In this document: positions 16,150-23,963 of the stretch, piece by piece
Numbering within the stretch: the first letter of the stretch is position 1
Layout of the letters: each line of letters begins with the position of its first letter
NCBI GenBank assembly: GCA_036278635.1
Contig: DASUKQ010000009.1
Span: 1 to 49,008 of the forward strand
Direction: 5' to 3'
DNA length: 49,008 nt
From: 66-474 sp036278635
GTDB lineage: Bacteria > Pseudomonadota > Gammaproteobacteria > Xanthomonadales > Rhodanobacteraceae
Program-made: the position numbers and the translations under genes
Notes under the pieces: model-generated
What the model was told of the DNA's origin: nothing
The model's input: the letters and a program-made list of their open reading frames with translations, nothing else
The model's database searches: none

Positions 16150-17415
16150 TCACGACGCGATGGCAGAGTCGCGCATGGTAGTGGCGCCGTCTTCCGCCGT
16201 CACGCCGAATCGCGCACCGTGCGCTTCGGGGCCGAACCAGGTCAGCAACGCCAACACGACCACGACGCCTGCGATCCATGCGCTCTGGGCGAACGCATAG
16301 TCGCCGCCGTGCGCCTGCGCGATCCAGGCCAGTGCGTAAGCGGTCCCCGCCGCGATCAGGTTGCCCAACTGGTACGCGAAACCCGGCAAGGTGCCGCGCA
16401 CGTCGTCGGGCGACAACTCGTTGAGGTAACCCGGTACCACGCCCCAGGCGCCTTGCACCGCGATCTGGATCCAGAACGCCCCGATCGCGAGAAGCAGGAC
16501 CGAACCGCCGTAACTCCAGAGCGGGATCGCGGGCAACGCCAGCAGGCAGGCGACCGTCATCGCGCGGCGGCGGCCGATGCGTTCGGACCACGCGCCGAAC
16601 GCGAGCCCACCGACCAGCGCGCCCAGGTTCAAGACGATGGTCAGCAGGCTGACCACATGCGTGTCGAAATGCCGCTGCAGCGTCAGGAAGGTCGGATAGA
16701 GATCCTGGGAACCGTGGCTGAACGCGTTGAACACCGCCATCGTCACGATCAGGTAGGCGAACAACCTCCAGCGCCCGCGCATGGCCTCGAACAAGCCGCG
16801 CTGCACGCCGGCCCGCGCGCGTTGCTCGAAGACCGGCGACTCCGGCACGCTGCGCCGCAGATACAACACCAGCAGCGCCGGCAGCACGCCGAGCACGAAC
16901 ATCCCGCGCCAGCCGATCGTGTTGAACAGCAATCCGTAGGCAATCGCGCACAACAGATAGCCGCACGGATACCCGCTTTGCAGGATCCCGGACACGATGC
17001 CGCGTGATCTTGCCGGGATCGATTCCATCGCCAGCGACGCGCCGAGGCCCCACTCGCCGCCCATCGCGACGCCGAACAGCGCGCGCAGCACCAGCAGCAC
17101 CGTGAGCGAGGGCGCGAAGGCGCAAGCCAGCGCGAGGACCGAATACAGGGAAACATCGATCATGAGAATCCGCCGTCGTCCATAACGGTCGGCCAACCGC
17201 CCGAAGATCAACGCGCCCAGCGGGCGGAAGGCCAGGGTCAGGAACAAGGCGAAGGCGACTTCCTTGACGCCGACGTGGAAATCACGCGCCACCGCCGGCA
17301 TCACCATCACCAGCAGGAAGTAGTCGAAGGCGTCCAGGGTCCAGCCGAGAAAGCTCGCGGCGACGGTGTGCCGCTGGACGCGGTCGAGGGCGCGCAAATC
17401 GGCAAAGGCGGCCAT
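16150..17415 (-). CDS. MFS transporter of the carboxylate/sialate symporter type
   Basis: This 421-residue major facilitator protein has 12 predicted helices. The first half has GWTLDAFDYFLLVMVMPA and the loop 2-3 motif GRLADRYGRRRILM. GVAMGGEWGLGASLAMES is the signature of the metabolite:proton symporter branch that includes sialate and short-chain carboxylate carriers. The second half repeats the motif as GAWSERIGRRRAM. No binding-site residue lets me name the substrate. The start at ATG 17415 places the first helix about 18 residues in. It is divergent from the RnfB-like gene and precedes slyD by 4 bases, so the two may be co-transcribed. Confidence 0.85.
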   Translation of the reverse strand: MAAFADLRALDRVQRHTVAASFLGWTLDAFDYFLLVMVMPAVARDFHVGVKEVAFALFLTLAFRPLGALIFGRLADRYGRRRILMIDVSLYSVLALACAFAPSLTVLLVLRALFGVAMGGEWGLGASLAMESIPARSRGIVSGILQSGYPCGYLLCAIAYGLLFNTIGWRGMFVLGVLPALLVLYLRRSVPESPVFEQRARAGVQRGLFEAMRGRWRLFAYLIVTMAVFNAFSHGSQDLYPTFLTLQRHFDTHVVSLLTIVLNLGALVGGLAFGAWSERIGRRRAMTVACLLALPAIPLWSYGGSVLLLAIGAFWIQIAVQGAWGVVPGYLNELSPDDVRGTLPGFAYQLGNLIAAGTAYALAWIAQAHGGDYAFAQSAWIAGVVVVLALLTWFGPEAHGARFGVTAEDGATTMRDSAIAS

Positions 17416-17490
17416 GGGTTCGTCCGTACGGCGGCAAAACGCGAAGCGGCGAGCATACCGCCGTACCCCGGCAAGCACACGCCCGACGAC

Positions 17491-17496
17491 TACAAT
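17491..17496 (+). promoter_or_regulatory. Candidate -10 box (TACAAT) for leaderless rnfB-like mRNA
   Basis: TACAAT ends 6 bases before the ATG at 17503, and the gap holds no ribosome site. The -35 region (CCGGCA) is poor. Confidence 0.4.
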
Positions 17497-17502
17497 GTCG
17501 CG

Positions 17503-17988
17503 ATGAAGGTGCAACCACACGGCGCGCCGCGGTCGTTCGAGGCGCTGGTCGACCGCATCGACGCCGCCCTGCCCCAGACGCAGTGCCAACGTTGCGGCTA
17601 TCCCGCCTGCCGCCCGTACGCCGAGTCGATCGCGCGCGGCGAAGCCGCGATCAACCGCTGCCCGCCGGGGGGCGAAGAAGGCGTGCGCGTGCTGGCGCGG
17701 ATCACCGGGCACGCCGCGTTGCCACTCGACCCGGCGTGCGGCGTGGAGGCGCCGCCGCGCGTCGCGCTGATCGACGAGGACGTGTGCATCGGCTGTACCA
17801 AATGCATCCAGGCCTGTCCCGTCGACGCGATTGTCGGCGCCAGCAAGTTGATGCACACCGTCGTCGCGGACCTGTGCACCGGCTGCGAACTGTGCGTGGC
17901 GCCGTGCCCGGTCGACTGCATCGCAATGGTCGCCGATCCCGGCACGCCGCCACGCCTGCCGCGCCCCGCGCTGCCCTGCCCGCCGTGA
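17503..17988 (+). CDS. rnfB: Soluble RnfB-like ferredoxin
   Basis: This 161-residue iron-sulfur protein resembles subunit B of the Rnf/Rsx electron-transport complex. The N-terminal part has the Rnf-type four-cysteine cluster CQRCGYPACRPYAESI...NRCPPGG. The C-terminal part carries two 4Fe-4S motifs, CIGCTKCIQACPVDAI and CTGCELCVAPCPVDCI. Unlike E. coli RsxB it has no N-terminal membrane helix, so it should be cytosolic. No rnfA, D, G or E genes follow. It is co-transcribed with a metallophosphoesterase, a small RnfC-like protein and nth; the next gene starts 4 bases inside its end. Confidence 0.82.
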   Translation: MKVQPHGAPRSFEALVDRIDAALPQTQCQRCGYPACRPYAESIARGEAAINRCPPGGEEGVRVLARITGHAALPLDPACGVEAPPRVALIDEDVCIGCTKCIQACPVDAIVGASKLMHTVVADLCTGCELCVAPCPVDCIAMVADPGTPPRLPRPALPCPP

Positions 17989-18995
17989 ACGCGCGCTGGC
18001 TATCACGCGCGCTGTGGCTGGCCGGCATCGTGATTTTCTGCATCGCGTGGCCGGCACTCGAATATCCGCGCTTCGACATCGAACCGCAGCAACGCGTGGA
18101 AGCCTTCCTGCAACTGGTGGTGTTGCACGGCTCGTGGCTGCTGTGGCCCCTGCTGGCACAAAGCCTCGTCAAGGCATCCAGACGCCTGCGCGAGCGCCGC
18201 GCGCTGCGTGGCGCGGGGGCGATCATCCTCGCGCTCGGGTGCGCCGTGCTGTGCTATGCGCGCTTCGTGGAACCCAACGAACTGGTCGTGCGCCGAACCG
18301 TGATCCCCGCGACGATCGACCTCGACATCGCCGTGGTCTCCGACGTGCATGTCGGCATCTTCACCCGCCCCGCGAAACTCGCGCAGATGGTCTCGGCCTT
18401 GAACGCGTTGCACGTGGACCTGGTGCTGTTCGCAGGCGACCTCACCTACGACCCACCGAACGACCTCGCCGCCGCCCTGGCGCCGCTGAAGAAATTGAAC
18501 AGGCCGATGTACGCGGTGCTCGGCAACCACGACGTGCAATTGCCGGGCCCGCCGCTGGCGAACAGGATCCACCGCGTACTGGCCGGTTCGCCGGTGCGCT
18601 TCATCGAGCATCGCGTGGTCGACTTCCCGACATTCCGCCTCGCCGGCCTGTACGACTGGTGGAGCGGCCGCGACGACACCACGTTCCTGAAGACGTTGCC
18701 GCGCGACAAGCCGCTCCTGATCCTGATGCACCAGCCGCACAGCCTGCGCGCCTTGCGGAGCGTGGATTTTGCATTGGCGATCGCCGGCCATACCCACGGC
18801 GGCCAGGTCCACATTCCCTGGCTGACCGACTGGATGTTCCGGCTGACCCGCGACGAAAAATACGTGAACGGCTATTACGACACGCCGACCGGCAAACTGT
18901 TCGTGACGCCCGGCGTGGGCGTGACCGGATTGCCGTTCCGCTTCGATTGCCCGCCCACCATCGACGTGCTGGAATTGCGCCGTGACGTTCGCTGA
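17985..18995 (+). CDS. Membrane-anchored metallophosphoesterase
   Basis: This 336-residue protein has an N-terminal part with three predicted membrane helices (about 5-20, 42-60 and 72-92), then a calcineurin-like phosphoesterase domain. Metal motifs are VVSDVHVG, FAGDLTYD, LGNHD, LMHQPHS and AGHTHGGQVHIP, in the order of the YkuE-type family. Members hydrolyse phosphodiester or phosphomonoester bonds, some in cell-wall or lipid metabolism; the substrate here is unknown. Translation starts at GTG 17985 inside the end of rnfB (GTGA). It splits what would otherwise be an rnfB-rnfC pair. Confidence 0.82.
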   Translation: MNARWLSRALWLAGIVIFCIAWPALEYPRFDIEPQQRVEAFLQLVVLHGSWLLWPLLAQSLVKASRRLRERRALRGAGAIILALGCAVLCYARFVEPNELVVRRTVIPATIDLDIAVVSDVHVGIFTRPAKLAQMVSALNALHVDLVLFAGDLTYDPPNDLAAALAPLKKLNRPMYAVLGNHDVQLPGPPLANRIHRVLAGSPVRFIEHRVVDFPTFRLAGLYDWWSGRDDTTFLKTLPRDKPLLILMHQPHSLRALRSVDFALAIAGHTHGGQVHIPWLTDWMFRLTRDEKYVNGYYDTPTGKLFVTPGVGVTGLPFRFDCPPTIDVLELRRDVR

Positions 18996-19422
18996 ACTTC
19001 CCGCGCAACAATCCTGCACCCGCTGCGGCGAGTGCGCGCGCGCGTGCCCCGAGGCCCTGGATCCGGAAGCGCTGTTCTTCGCGCTGGTTGACGATGCCTG
19101 GCCGGAGGCGCGCGCCGGCCGCCTCGGGGCGTGCACAGAATGCAACCGTTGCGTCGAGGTTTGCCCCTCGCACATCCCGTTGCTCGACTGGTTCCGCTGG
19201 GGCAAGGCCGAACTCGCCGCGCACGATCGGGCCGGGCTCGCACGGGCGCGCTTCGACGCCCGCAACGCCAGGCTGGCGCGCCAACGCGGAAAACGCGCCG
19301 TGCAACGCGGCGGCGCACGCGATCCCGCCGGATCGACCACGCCGGTGCGGACCATCAGCAAACAGGACGTGCTGGCCGCGATCGCACGCGGAAATGCCCG
19401 GCGGCGTGAGAGGCGCCGGTGA
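18982..19422 (+). CDS. Miniature RnfC-like dicluster ferredoxin
   Basis: This 146-residue protein matches only the C-terminal ferredoxin part of RnfC. Two clusters are visible: CTRCGECARACPEALDPEALF and CTECNRCVEVCPSHIPLLDWFRWGKAE. The second has the RnfC-type CPS-IPL followed by R.GKAE. The NADH- and FMN-binding N-domain of RnfC is absent. The C-terminus is a basic tail (about 90-146) rich in Arg and Ala. The GTG start overlaps the phosphoesterase gene by 14 bases, and the stop overlaps the nth start by 4. It probably pairs with the RnfB-like protein as an electron relay. Confidence 0.72.
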   Translation: MTFAELPAQQSCTRCGECARACPEALDPEALFFALVDDAWPEARAGRLGACTECNRCVEVCPSHIPLLDWFRWGKAELAAHDRAGLARARFDARNARLARQRGKRAVQRGGARDPAGSTTPVRTISKQDVLAAIARGNARRRERRR

Positions 19423-20051
19423 AACGCGAGAACGTCGCCGAATTGTTCCGCCGACTGCGCGAACTCGATCCGAACCCGACCACCGAACTCGTGTACCGCA
19501 CGCCGTTCGAACTGCTGGTCGCGGTGATCCTGTCGGCGCAAGCCACCGACGTCGGCGTCAACAAGGCGACGAAGCGACTGTTCGCGGTGGCCAATACGCC
19601 CCGGGCCATCCTCGCGCTGGGCGAAGAAGGCCTGAAGCGCTACATCTCGACCATCGGCCTGTACAACGCCAAGGCCAAAAACATCCTGGCCACCTGCGCG
19701 CTGCTGATCGAACGCCATGGCGGCGAGGTGCCACACAGCCGCGAAGACCTCGAAGCCCTCCCGGGCGTCGGGCGCAAGACCGCCAACGTGATCCTCAATA
19801 CCGTGTTCGGCGAGCCGACCATCGCCGTCGACACCCACATCTTCCGGGTCTGCAACCGCACCGGGCTCGCCCGCGGCAAGACCGCGCGTGCGGTCGAAGA
19901 CAAGCTGGTCAAGGTGGTGCCGGATGAATTCAAGCGCGGCGCGCACCACTGGCTGATCCTGCACGGCCGCTACGTCTGTACCGCGCGCAAGCCGAAGTGT
20001 CCGGTCTGTCCGATCCGGGACCTTTGCGCGTACAAGTACAAGACGGTTTGA
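19419..20051 (+). CDS. nth: Endonuclease III
   Basis: A bifunctional DNA glycosylase/AP lyase that removes oxidised pyrimidines in base excision repair. The 210-residue protein is a full-length HhH-GPD enzyme. The helix-hairpin-helix is LPGVGRKTAN with the catalytic K120, and the catalytic D138 is in VDTHIFRV. The C-terminal 4Fe-4S loop is C..........C..C.....C from CTARKPKCPVCPIRDLC. The GTG start overlaps the preceding stop. In enterobacteria nth also closes the rnf operon, so its position here supports the idea that the upstream ferredoxins are an rnf remnant. Confidence 0.96.
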   Translation: MKRENVAELFRRLRELDPNPTTELVYRTPFELLVAVILSAQATDVGVNKATKRLFAVANTPRAILALGEEGLKRYISTIGLYNAKAKNILATCALLIERHGGEVPHSREDLEALPGVGRKTANVILNTVFGEPTIAVDTHIFRVCNRTGLARGKTARAVEDKLVKVVPDEFKRGAHHWLILHGRYVCTARKPKCPVCPIRDLCAYKYKTV

Positions 20052-20085
20052 CGCGGCGTTCACCGGCGGCATCGGGGCCCACTGC

Positions 20086-20091
20086 TATCCT
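20086..20091 (+). promoter_or_regulatory. Candidate -10 box (TATCCT) for leaderless rnt
   Basis: TATCCT ends 6 bases before the rnt ATG at 20098 with no intervening ribosome site, the same geometry as at 17491 and 13764. Confidence 0.35.
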
Positions 20092-20097
20092 CGCGCG

Positions 20098-20751
20098 ATG
20101 CACAAACAGATCGACGCTTACGCGGAACACCTGTCGACCCGCTTCCGCGGCTTCCTGCCGGTGGTCGTCGATGTCGAAACCGGCGGCTTCGACGCACAGC
20201 ACGACGCCCTGCTGGAATTCGCCGCGGTCATCATCCGCATGGAAGGGGACGGCATGCTGGTCCCCGAGCCGGTGGTCTCGACCCACGTCGAGGCGTTCGC
20301 GGGGTCGCACATCGACCCGAAATCGCTGGAAGTGAACGGCATCGACCCCGACCAGCCGTTGCGCGGCGCGATCCCCGAGCGCGCGGCGCTCGACCTGGTC
20401 TTCAAGCCGGTGCGCGCGGCCATCAAGGCGAGCGGCTGCCAGCGCGCAATCCTGGTCGGCCACAACGCGCACTTCGACCTCGGCTTTCTCAACGCCGCGG
20501 TGCGGCGGACCGGCCACAAGCGCAATCCGTTCCATCCGTTCTCGTGTTTCGATACCGCGACGCTCGCCGGCCTCGCGTACGGGCAAACCGTATTGTCGCG
20601 GGCGGTGCAGGCGGCCGGCTTCGAATGGAACGCCGACGAGGCGCATTCGGCCGTCTACGACGCCGAACGCACCGCCGCGCTGTTCTGCACCATCGTGAAC
20701 CGCTGGCGGCACCTCGAACAACTGGAACGCGAGATCGTCGGCGCAGCCTGA
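20098..20751 (+). CDS. rnt: Ribonuclease T
   Basis: A DEDDh 3'-5' exoribonuclease that trims the 3' ends of tRNA and other stable RNAs. It has 217 residues, close to E. coli RNase T. The catalytic motifs are VVVDVETGGFDAQ (D-E), VGHNAHFDLGFL (D) and the final H..D in EAHSAVYDAERTA. The N-terminal phrase STRFRGFLPVVVD is typical of the family. The ATG at 20098 is the natural start. It is convergent with pgpA, with a 19-base gap. Confidence 0.94.
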   Translation: MHKQIDAYAEHLSTRFRGFLPVVVDVETGGFDAQHDALLEFAAVIIRMEGDGMLVPEPVVSTHVEAFAGSHIDPKSLEVNGIDPDQPLRGAIPERAALDLVFKPVRAAIKASGCQRAILVGHNAHFDLGFLNAAVRRTGHKRNPFHPFSCFDTATLAGLAYGQTVLSRAVQAAGFEWNADEAHSAVYDAERTAALFCTIVNRWRHLEQLEREIVGAA

Positions 20752-20770
20752 CAAACCGCAAGCGCGTCGG

Positions 20771-21307
20771 TCAGGCCGGCCAATACCGCGTCCCCAGCGC
20801 GATCAATTGCAATGCGATCAATGCATAGACGCCTGCGAGCACGTCGTCGAGCATGACCCCGAAGCCGCCGTGCACGCGGCGGTCGGCCACGCCCACCGGC
20901 CACGGTTTCCAGATGTCGAACAGGCGGAACAAGACGAAGCCGATGGCCATGCAAATCGCGGCCCCCAACCGGGAACCCGCTGGCCCTGCGATCCCCGGCG
21001 CGGCGACCAGCGTGACCCACATCCCGATCACTTCGTCCCAGACGAGTGCACCGTGATCGTCCACGCCGAGGCGCCGTGCAGACACCGCGCACGCCCAGAC
21101 GCCGAGTGCAAAGCCCACGACCAGCACCAGCGCGTACCAGCCCGGCGCGAGCCCGCGCAACAGGAACCACCACGGCAGCAATGCCACCAGCGAACCCGCG
21201 GTGCCGGGGGCCTTCGGCAACAGGCCGGCGCCGAATGCGGTGGCGATCCAGCCCGCCGGATGCGACAGCACGGCGCGTCGTTGGGCGGCAGTCAGCGGGG
21301 CACTCAC
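20771..21307 (-). CDS. pgpA: Phosphatidylglycerophosphatase A
   Basis: This inner-membrane enzyme dephosphorylates phosphatidylglycerophosphate to phosphatidylglycerol. The protein has 178 residues. The N-terminus has GWIATAFGAGLLPKAPGTAGSL. The catalytic region contains DDHGALVWDEVIGMWVT, and near the end GGFGVMLDDVLAGVYA. The motif order matches PgpA. Translation starts at GTG 21307, overlapping the thiL stop (GTGA). The gene order nusB-thiL-pgpA is conserved in many gammaproteobacteria; here a GNAT gene lies between nusB and thiL. Confidence 0.92.
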   Translation of the reverse strand: MSAPLTAAQRRAVLSHPAGWIATAFGAGLLPKAPGTAGSLVALLPWWFLLRGLAPGWYALVLVVGFALGVWACAVSARRLGVDDHGALVWDEVIGMWVTLVAAPGIAGPAGSRLGAAICMAIGFVLFRLFDIWKPWPVGVADRRVHGGFGVMLDDVLAGVYALIALQLIALGTRYWPA

Positions 21308-22395
21308 GGGGAGAAATGCTCCCAGCCTGCATGCGGGATTTCGACTTCGTCGCCGTGCGCATCCGTGACGCGCACCCCCGCGCCTGCGGTCATGCGGCCA
21401 ATGCGCGTCGCCACGCATCCCGCATCGGCAAGCAAGGTCTCGACCTCCACCGCGCGACCTTCCGGGACGCTGAAACACAGTTCGTAATCATCGCCGCCCG
21501 TTGCCGCCAGCATCCGGCACGCGTCGTGCCCGAACATCTGCGCGAGCGCGGGTGACACCGGCAAGGCGTCGATGTCGATCCCGGCCCCCGTTCCGCTGGC
21601 CGTGCACACGTGCCCGAGATCCGCAAGCAACCCGTCGGACACGTCGATGCACGCGCCAGCCAAGTCGCGCAGCGCAAGTCCAGCCCCTACCCGTGGCTCC
21701 GGTCGACGCATGCGTTCGAACAATGTCGATCGCGACGAGGAGGCGGTTTGCTTTACCGAGTCCCGAGAAACTCGCCGCTCCCGCAGCTCGCCCTCAAAAT
21801 GCTGCCGTCCATGGCCAGGAGCTCCGTGGCCGTCGGCTTCGCCGACGTTCGCTCCGGCATCCTGCCTCCGCAGTCCGAGTCCCGAGTCCCGCAGCACCCG
21901 CAACGCCCCCGCCGCGTCGCCCAGCGTGCCGGTGACGAATATCGCGTCGCCGGCTCGCGCACCACCGCGCGTGAGCGCCTGTCCACGCGGGACCGTTCCC
22001 AGCGTCGTGACGGTCATGGACAGCGGCCCCTGCGTGGTGTCCCCGCCGACCAGCGCGATGCCGTGCCGGCCGGCCAATTCGGCGAAACCCTCCGCGAAGT
22101 GGTCCACGAACCCGCCATCGGCCTCGGGCAGCGTCAACGCGAGCAGGGCCCACGCGGGCTCCGCCCCCATCGCCGCGAGGTCGGAAAGGTTCACTGCCAG
22201 CGTTTTCCAGCCGAGGTCCTGCGGCGCGGTGTCGGGCAGGAAATGCACCCCGGCGACCAGCGTATCGGTGCAGGCCACGAGCTGCCGATCCGCGGGGACG
22301 TCCAGCAGCGCCGCGTCGTCGCCGATGCCCAGCGCCACATCGCCGCGCCGAATGTCCACGCGCGCACGGATCGCCTCGATCAAGTCGAATTCCAT
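21304..22395 (-). CDS. thiL: Thiamine-monophosphate kinase with in-frame repeat insertion
   Basis: ThiL phosphorylates thiamine monophosphate to thiamine diphosphate. The protein has 363 residues against about 325 in E. coli. The PurM-like motifs are present: LGIGDDAALL, CTDTLVAGVHFLP, VNLSDLAAMGA, GGDTTQGPLSMT, VTGTLGDAAGAL, IDVSDGLLADLGH and TGGDDYELCF. The extra length is a roughly 45-residue block (about 170-214) between helix LRVLR and RRPEPRVG. It is encoded by a dispersed repeat that is nearly identical to 10520-10627 and has no stop in this frame. All active-site motifs lie outside the insertion, so the enzyme may still work. The start overlaps the GNAT stop (TGATG). Confidence 0.92.
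   Translation of the reverse strand: MEFDLIEAIRARVDIRRGDVALGIGDDAALLDVPADRQLVACTDTLVAGVHFLPDTAPQDLGWKTLAVNLSDLAAMGAEPAWALLALTLPEADGGFVDHFAEGFAELAGRHGIALVGGDTTQGPLSMTVTTLGTVPRGQALTRGGARAGDAIFVTGTLGDAAGALRVLRDSGLGLRRQDAGANVGEADGHGAPGHGRQHFEGELRERRVSRDSVKQTASSSRSTLFERMRRPEPRVGAGLALRDLAGACIDVSDGLLADLGHVCTASGTGAGIDIDALPVSPALAQMFGHDACRMLAATGGDDYELCFSVPEGRAVEVETLLADAGCVATRIGRMTAGAGVRVTDAHGDEVEIPHAGWEHFSP
21759..21895. repeat. Dispersed element inserted in frame within thiL
   Basis: The element is bounded by GAGTCCCGAGAAACT at the left and CCGAGTCCCGAGTCCCG at the right (plus strand). Its interior shares a core of about 50 identical bases with 10530-10585. It also carries CTGCCGTCCATGGCCAGGAG, which matches 1014-1033. 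It adds about 135 bases and keeps the thiL frame open. Confidence 0.85.
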
Positions 22396-22961
22396 CACGC
22401 GTCCCCCGCCGCCAGCGGCGGCTGGACGAAAACCAGCGTGGGTTCGCCGTGGTAACTCGTTTCGCACCACCGCCGGAATCCGGCCTTCCCGGCGACACGC
22501 ACGGACGCCACGTTGTCCGGCGCGATGATGCAGACCGCGCGGCTCTCCGGCCGATGTGCCCGGCGCCACGCCTCGACCGCGGCCACGGCTTCGGAAGCAT
22601 AGCCCTTGCCGTGCGCGGCGCGCCCAAGCACCCAGCCGCATTCCAGCATCCCACGCAGCGAAGGCTGGATGTCGCGCTGGAATTCGGCATAACCGACGTC
22701 GCCGATGTAGTGGTCGCCCTGCTTGTCCTCGACCGCCCAGTATCCGTAGCCGAGCAGGCTCCACGACCCCGCGTAGGTGAGCAGCCGCCGCCACGTTTCC
22801 TCGCCGGTGGACGGCTTGCCGCTGATGTGGCGCACGACTTCGGGATCCGACCAGATCGCCCGGCACGCGGCGAAGTCGTCCGCCCGGTGCGCACGCAGGC
22901 GCAAGCGTCCGGTTTCAAGCGTCGGCGCGGTGGCGAACCGGGGCCGGCCCTGGGTGCCCAT
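22395..22961 (-). CDS. GNAT-family N-acetyltransferase (RimJ/RimL-like)
   Basis: This 188-residue acetyltransferase of the RimJ/L-type GNAT branch transfers acetyl from acetyl-CoA to an amino group of a protein or small molecule. The N-terminal LETGRLRLRAHRADDF is the usual opening. The acetyl-CoA-binding segment is LGRAAHGKGYASEAV, and the late motif is IIAPDNVASVRVAGKAGFRR. Its position between nusB (2-base gap) and thiL (overlap) places it in the riboflavin/thiamine operon. The substrate cannot be read from sequence. Confidence 0.85.
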   Translation of the reverse strand: MGTQGRPRFATAPTLETGRLRLRAHRADDFAACRAIWSDPEVVRHISGKPSTGEETWRRLLTYAGSWSLLGYGYWAVEDKQGDHYIGDVGYAEFQRDIQPSLRGMLECGWVLGRAAHGKGYASEAVAAVEAWRRAHRPESRAVCIIAPDNVASVRVAGKAGFRRWCETSYHGEPTLVFVQPPLAAGDA

Positions 22962-22963
22962 CG

Positions 22964-23416
22964 TCAGGGATTCGTTTCGGTCACGCGCCACGCATGCGCC
23001 AGCTTGTCCAGGACGCCGTTGACGTAGGTGTGGCCCTGCTCGGAACCGAAGCGCTTGGTCGCTTCCACCGCCTCGTTCAGCACCACGCGATACGGCACGT
23101 CGAGGCGCTGCTTCAATTCGTACGCGGACAACCGCAGCACCGCGCGTTCGATAGGGTCGACGCGCTCGATGTCGCGGTCGAGGAACGGCGCGAGACCGGA
23201 ATCGAGTTCCTCGCGATGCGCCTCCACCCCGCGAAGCAGGTCCTCGAAATATTCCAGATCCGCGATCTGCATGTCCTGCTCGCGACGAAAATCCTCGATG
23301 ACCTTGCGCATCGGATTGCCACCGAGTTCCCACGCATACAACGCCTGGACCGCGCGCCGGCGCGCGCGCGAACGCGCGGCGGGATCGATGCCGTCGGCGC
23401 GGACGTGCCGGCTCAT
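22964..23416 (-). CDS. nusB: Transcription antitermination factor NusB
   Basis: NusB binds boxA RNA with S10 and supports rRNA antitermination. It is a 150-residue, all-helical protein. Typical motifs are RRRAVQALYAWELGG, DPIERAVLRLSAYEL, VPYRVVLNEAVEATKRFG and GHTYVNGVLDKLA near the end. Its ATG at 23416 overlaps the ribH stop (ATGA). The ribH-nusB linkage is widely conserved. Confidence 0.95.
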   Translation of the reverse strand: MSRHVRADGIDPAARSRARRRAVQALYAWELGGNPMRKVIEDFRREQDMQIADLEYFEDLLRGVEAHREELDSGLAPFLDRDIERVDPIERAVLRLSAYELKQRLDVPYRVVLNEAVEATKRFGSEQGHTYVNGVLDKLAHAWRVTETNP

Positions 23417-23895
23417 GTCGACAACCCCTGCATCGTCGCCGCCATCTCGATAGCGACCTGCGCGACGCTCGCGCCCTTGTTGCCCCGCGCGCCGCCAGCC
23501 CGCGCCCAGGCATCGGCTTCGTCTTCGACCGCGAGCACGCCGTTCAGCACCGGCACGCCGCTGTCCAGCGACACCCGCATCAGGCCTGCCGCGCACTGGT
23601 CGGCCACGTGTTCGAAGTGCCGCGTTTCCCCGCGCACCACGCAACCCAGGGCGACGATCGCCGCGTAGCGGCCCCCCGCCGCAAGACGTTTCGCCAGCAC
23701 CGGCAGTTCCCAGGCGCCGGGTACCCGCAACACATCGAGCATGTCGTCGGCGACGTCATGGTCGGCGAACGCCAGGCGCGCACCATCGACCAGCGCATCC
23801 ACGATCTCGCCGTTCCAGCGGCTGGCGACGATCGCGTAGCGCGCGCCGGGCGGCGAGCGGAGGTCGGGAGGATGCGTGGCGGTTTCGCGCGACAT
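23413..23895 (-). CDS. ribH: 6,7-dimethyl-8-ribityllumazine synthase
   Basis: This enzyme condenses dihydroxybutanone phosphate with the ribitylaminouracil intermediate to make lumazine, the penultimate riboflavin step. The 160-residue protein has the family landmarks IVASRWNGEIVDALV, RVPGAWELPVLAKRL, ALGCVVRGETRHFEHV and VPVLNGVLAVEDEADAWAR. GNKGASVAQVAIEM closes the fold. The ATG at 23895 is preceded by heptamer-repeat sequence rather than a clear ribosome site. It is the third gene after the FMN riboswitch. Confidence 0.94.
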   Translation of the reverse strand: MSRETATHPPDLRSPPGARYAIVASRWNGEIVDALVDGARLAFADHDVADDMLDVLRVPGAWELPVLAKRLAAGGRYAAIVALGCVVRGETRHFEHVADQCAAGLMRVSLDSGVPVLNGVLAVEDEADAWARAGGARGNKGASVAQVAIEMAATMQGLST

Positions 23896-23898
23896 TGG

Positions 23899-23935
23899 AT
23901 ACTCGTGACTCGGGACTCGGGCCCGTGACCCGCGG
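23899..23935. repeat. GGGACTC-type heptamer array between ribBA and ribH
   Basis: Degenerate heptamers (GACTCGGGACTCGGGCCCGT) occupy the 68-base gap within the rib operon, directly before ribH. A related run of GGGAATC/GGGAACG units (plus strand 23964-23990) codes for the end of the upstream RibB protein. Confidence 0.75.
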
Positions 23936-23963
23936 AAAGCGTAACAGCCGCGCTGTCGTTTCC

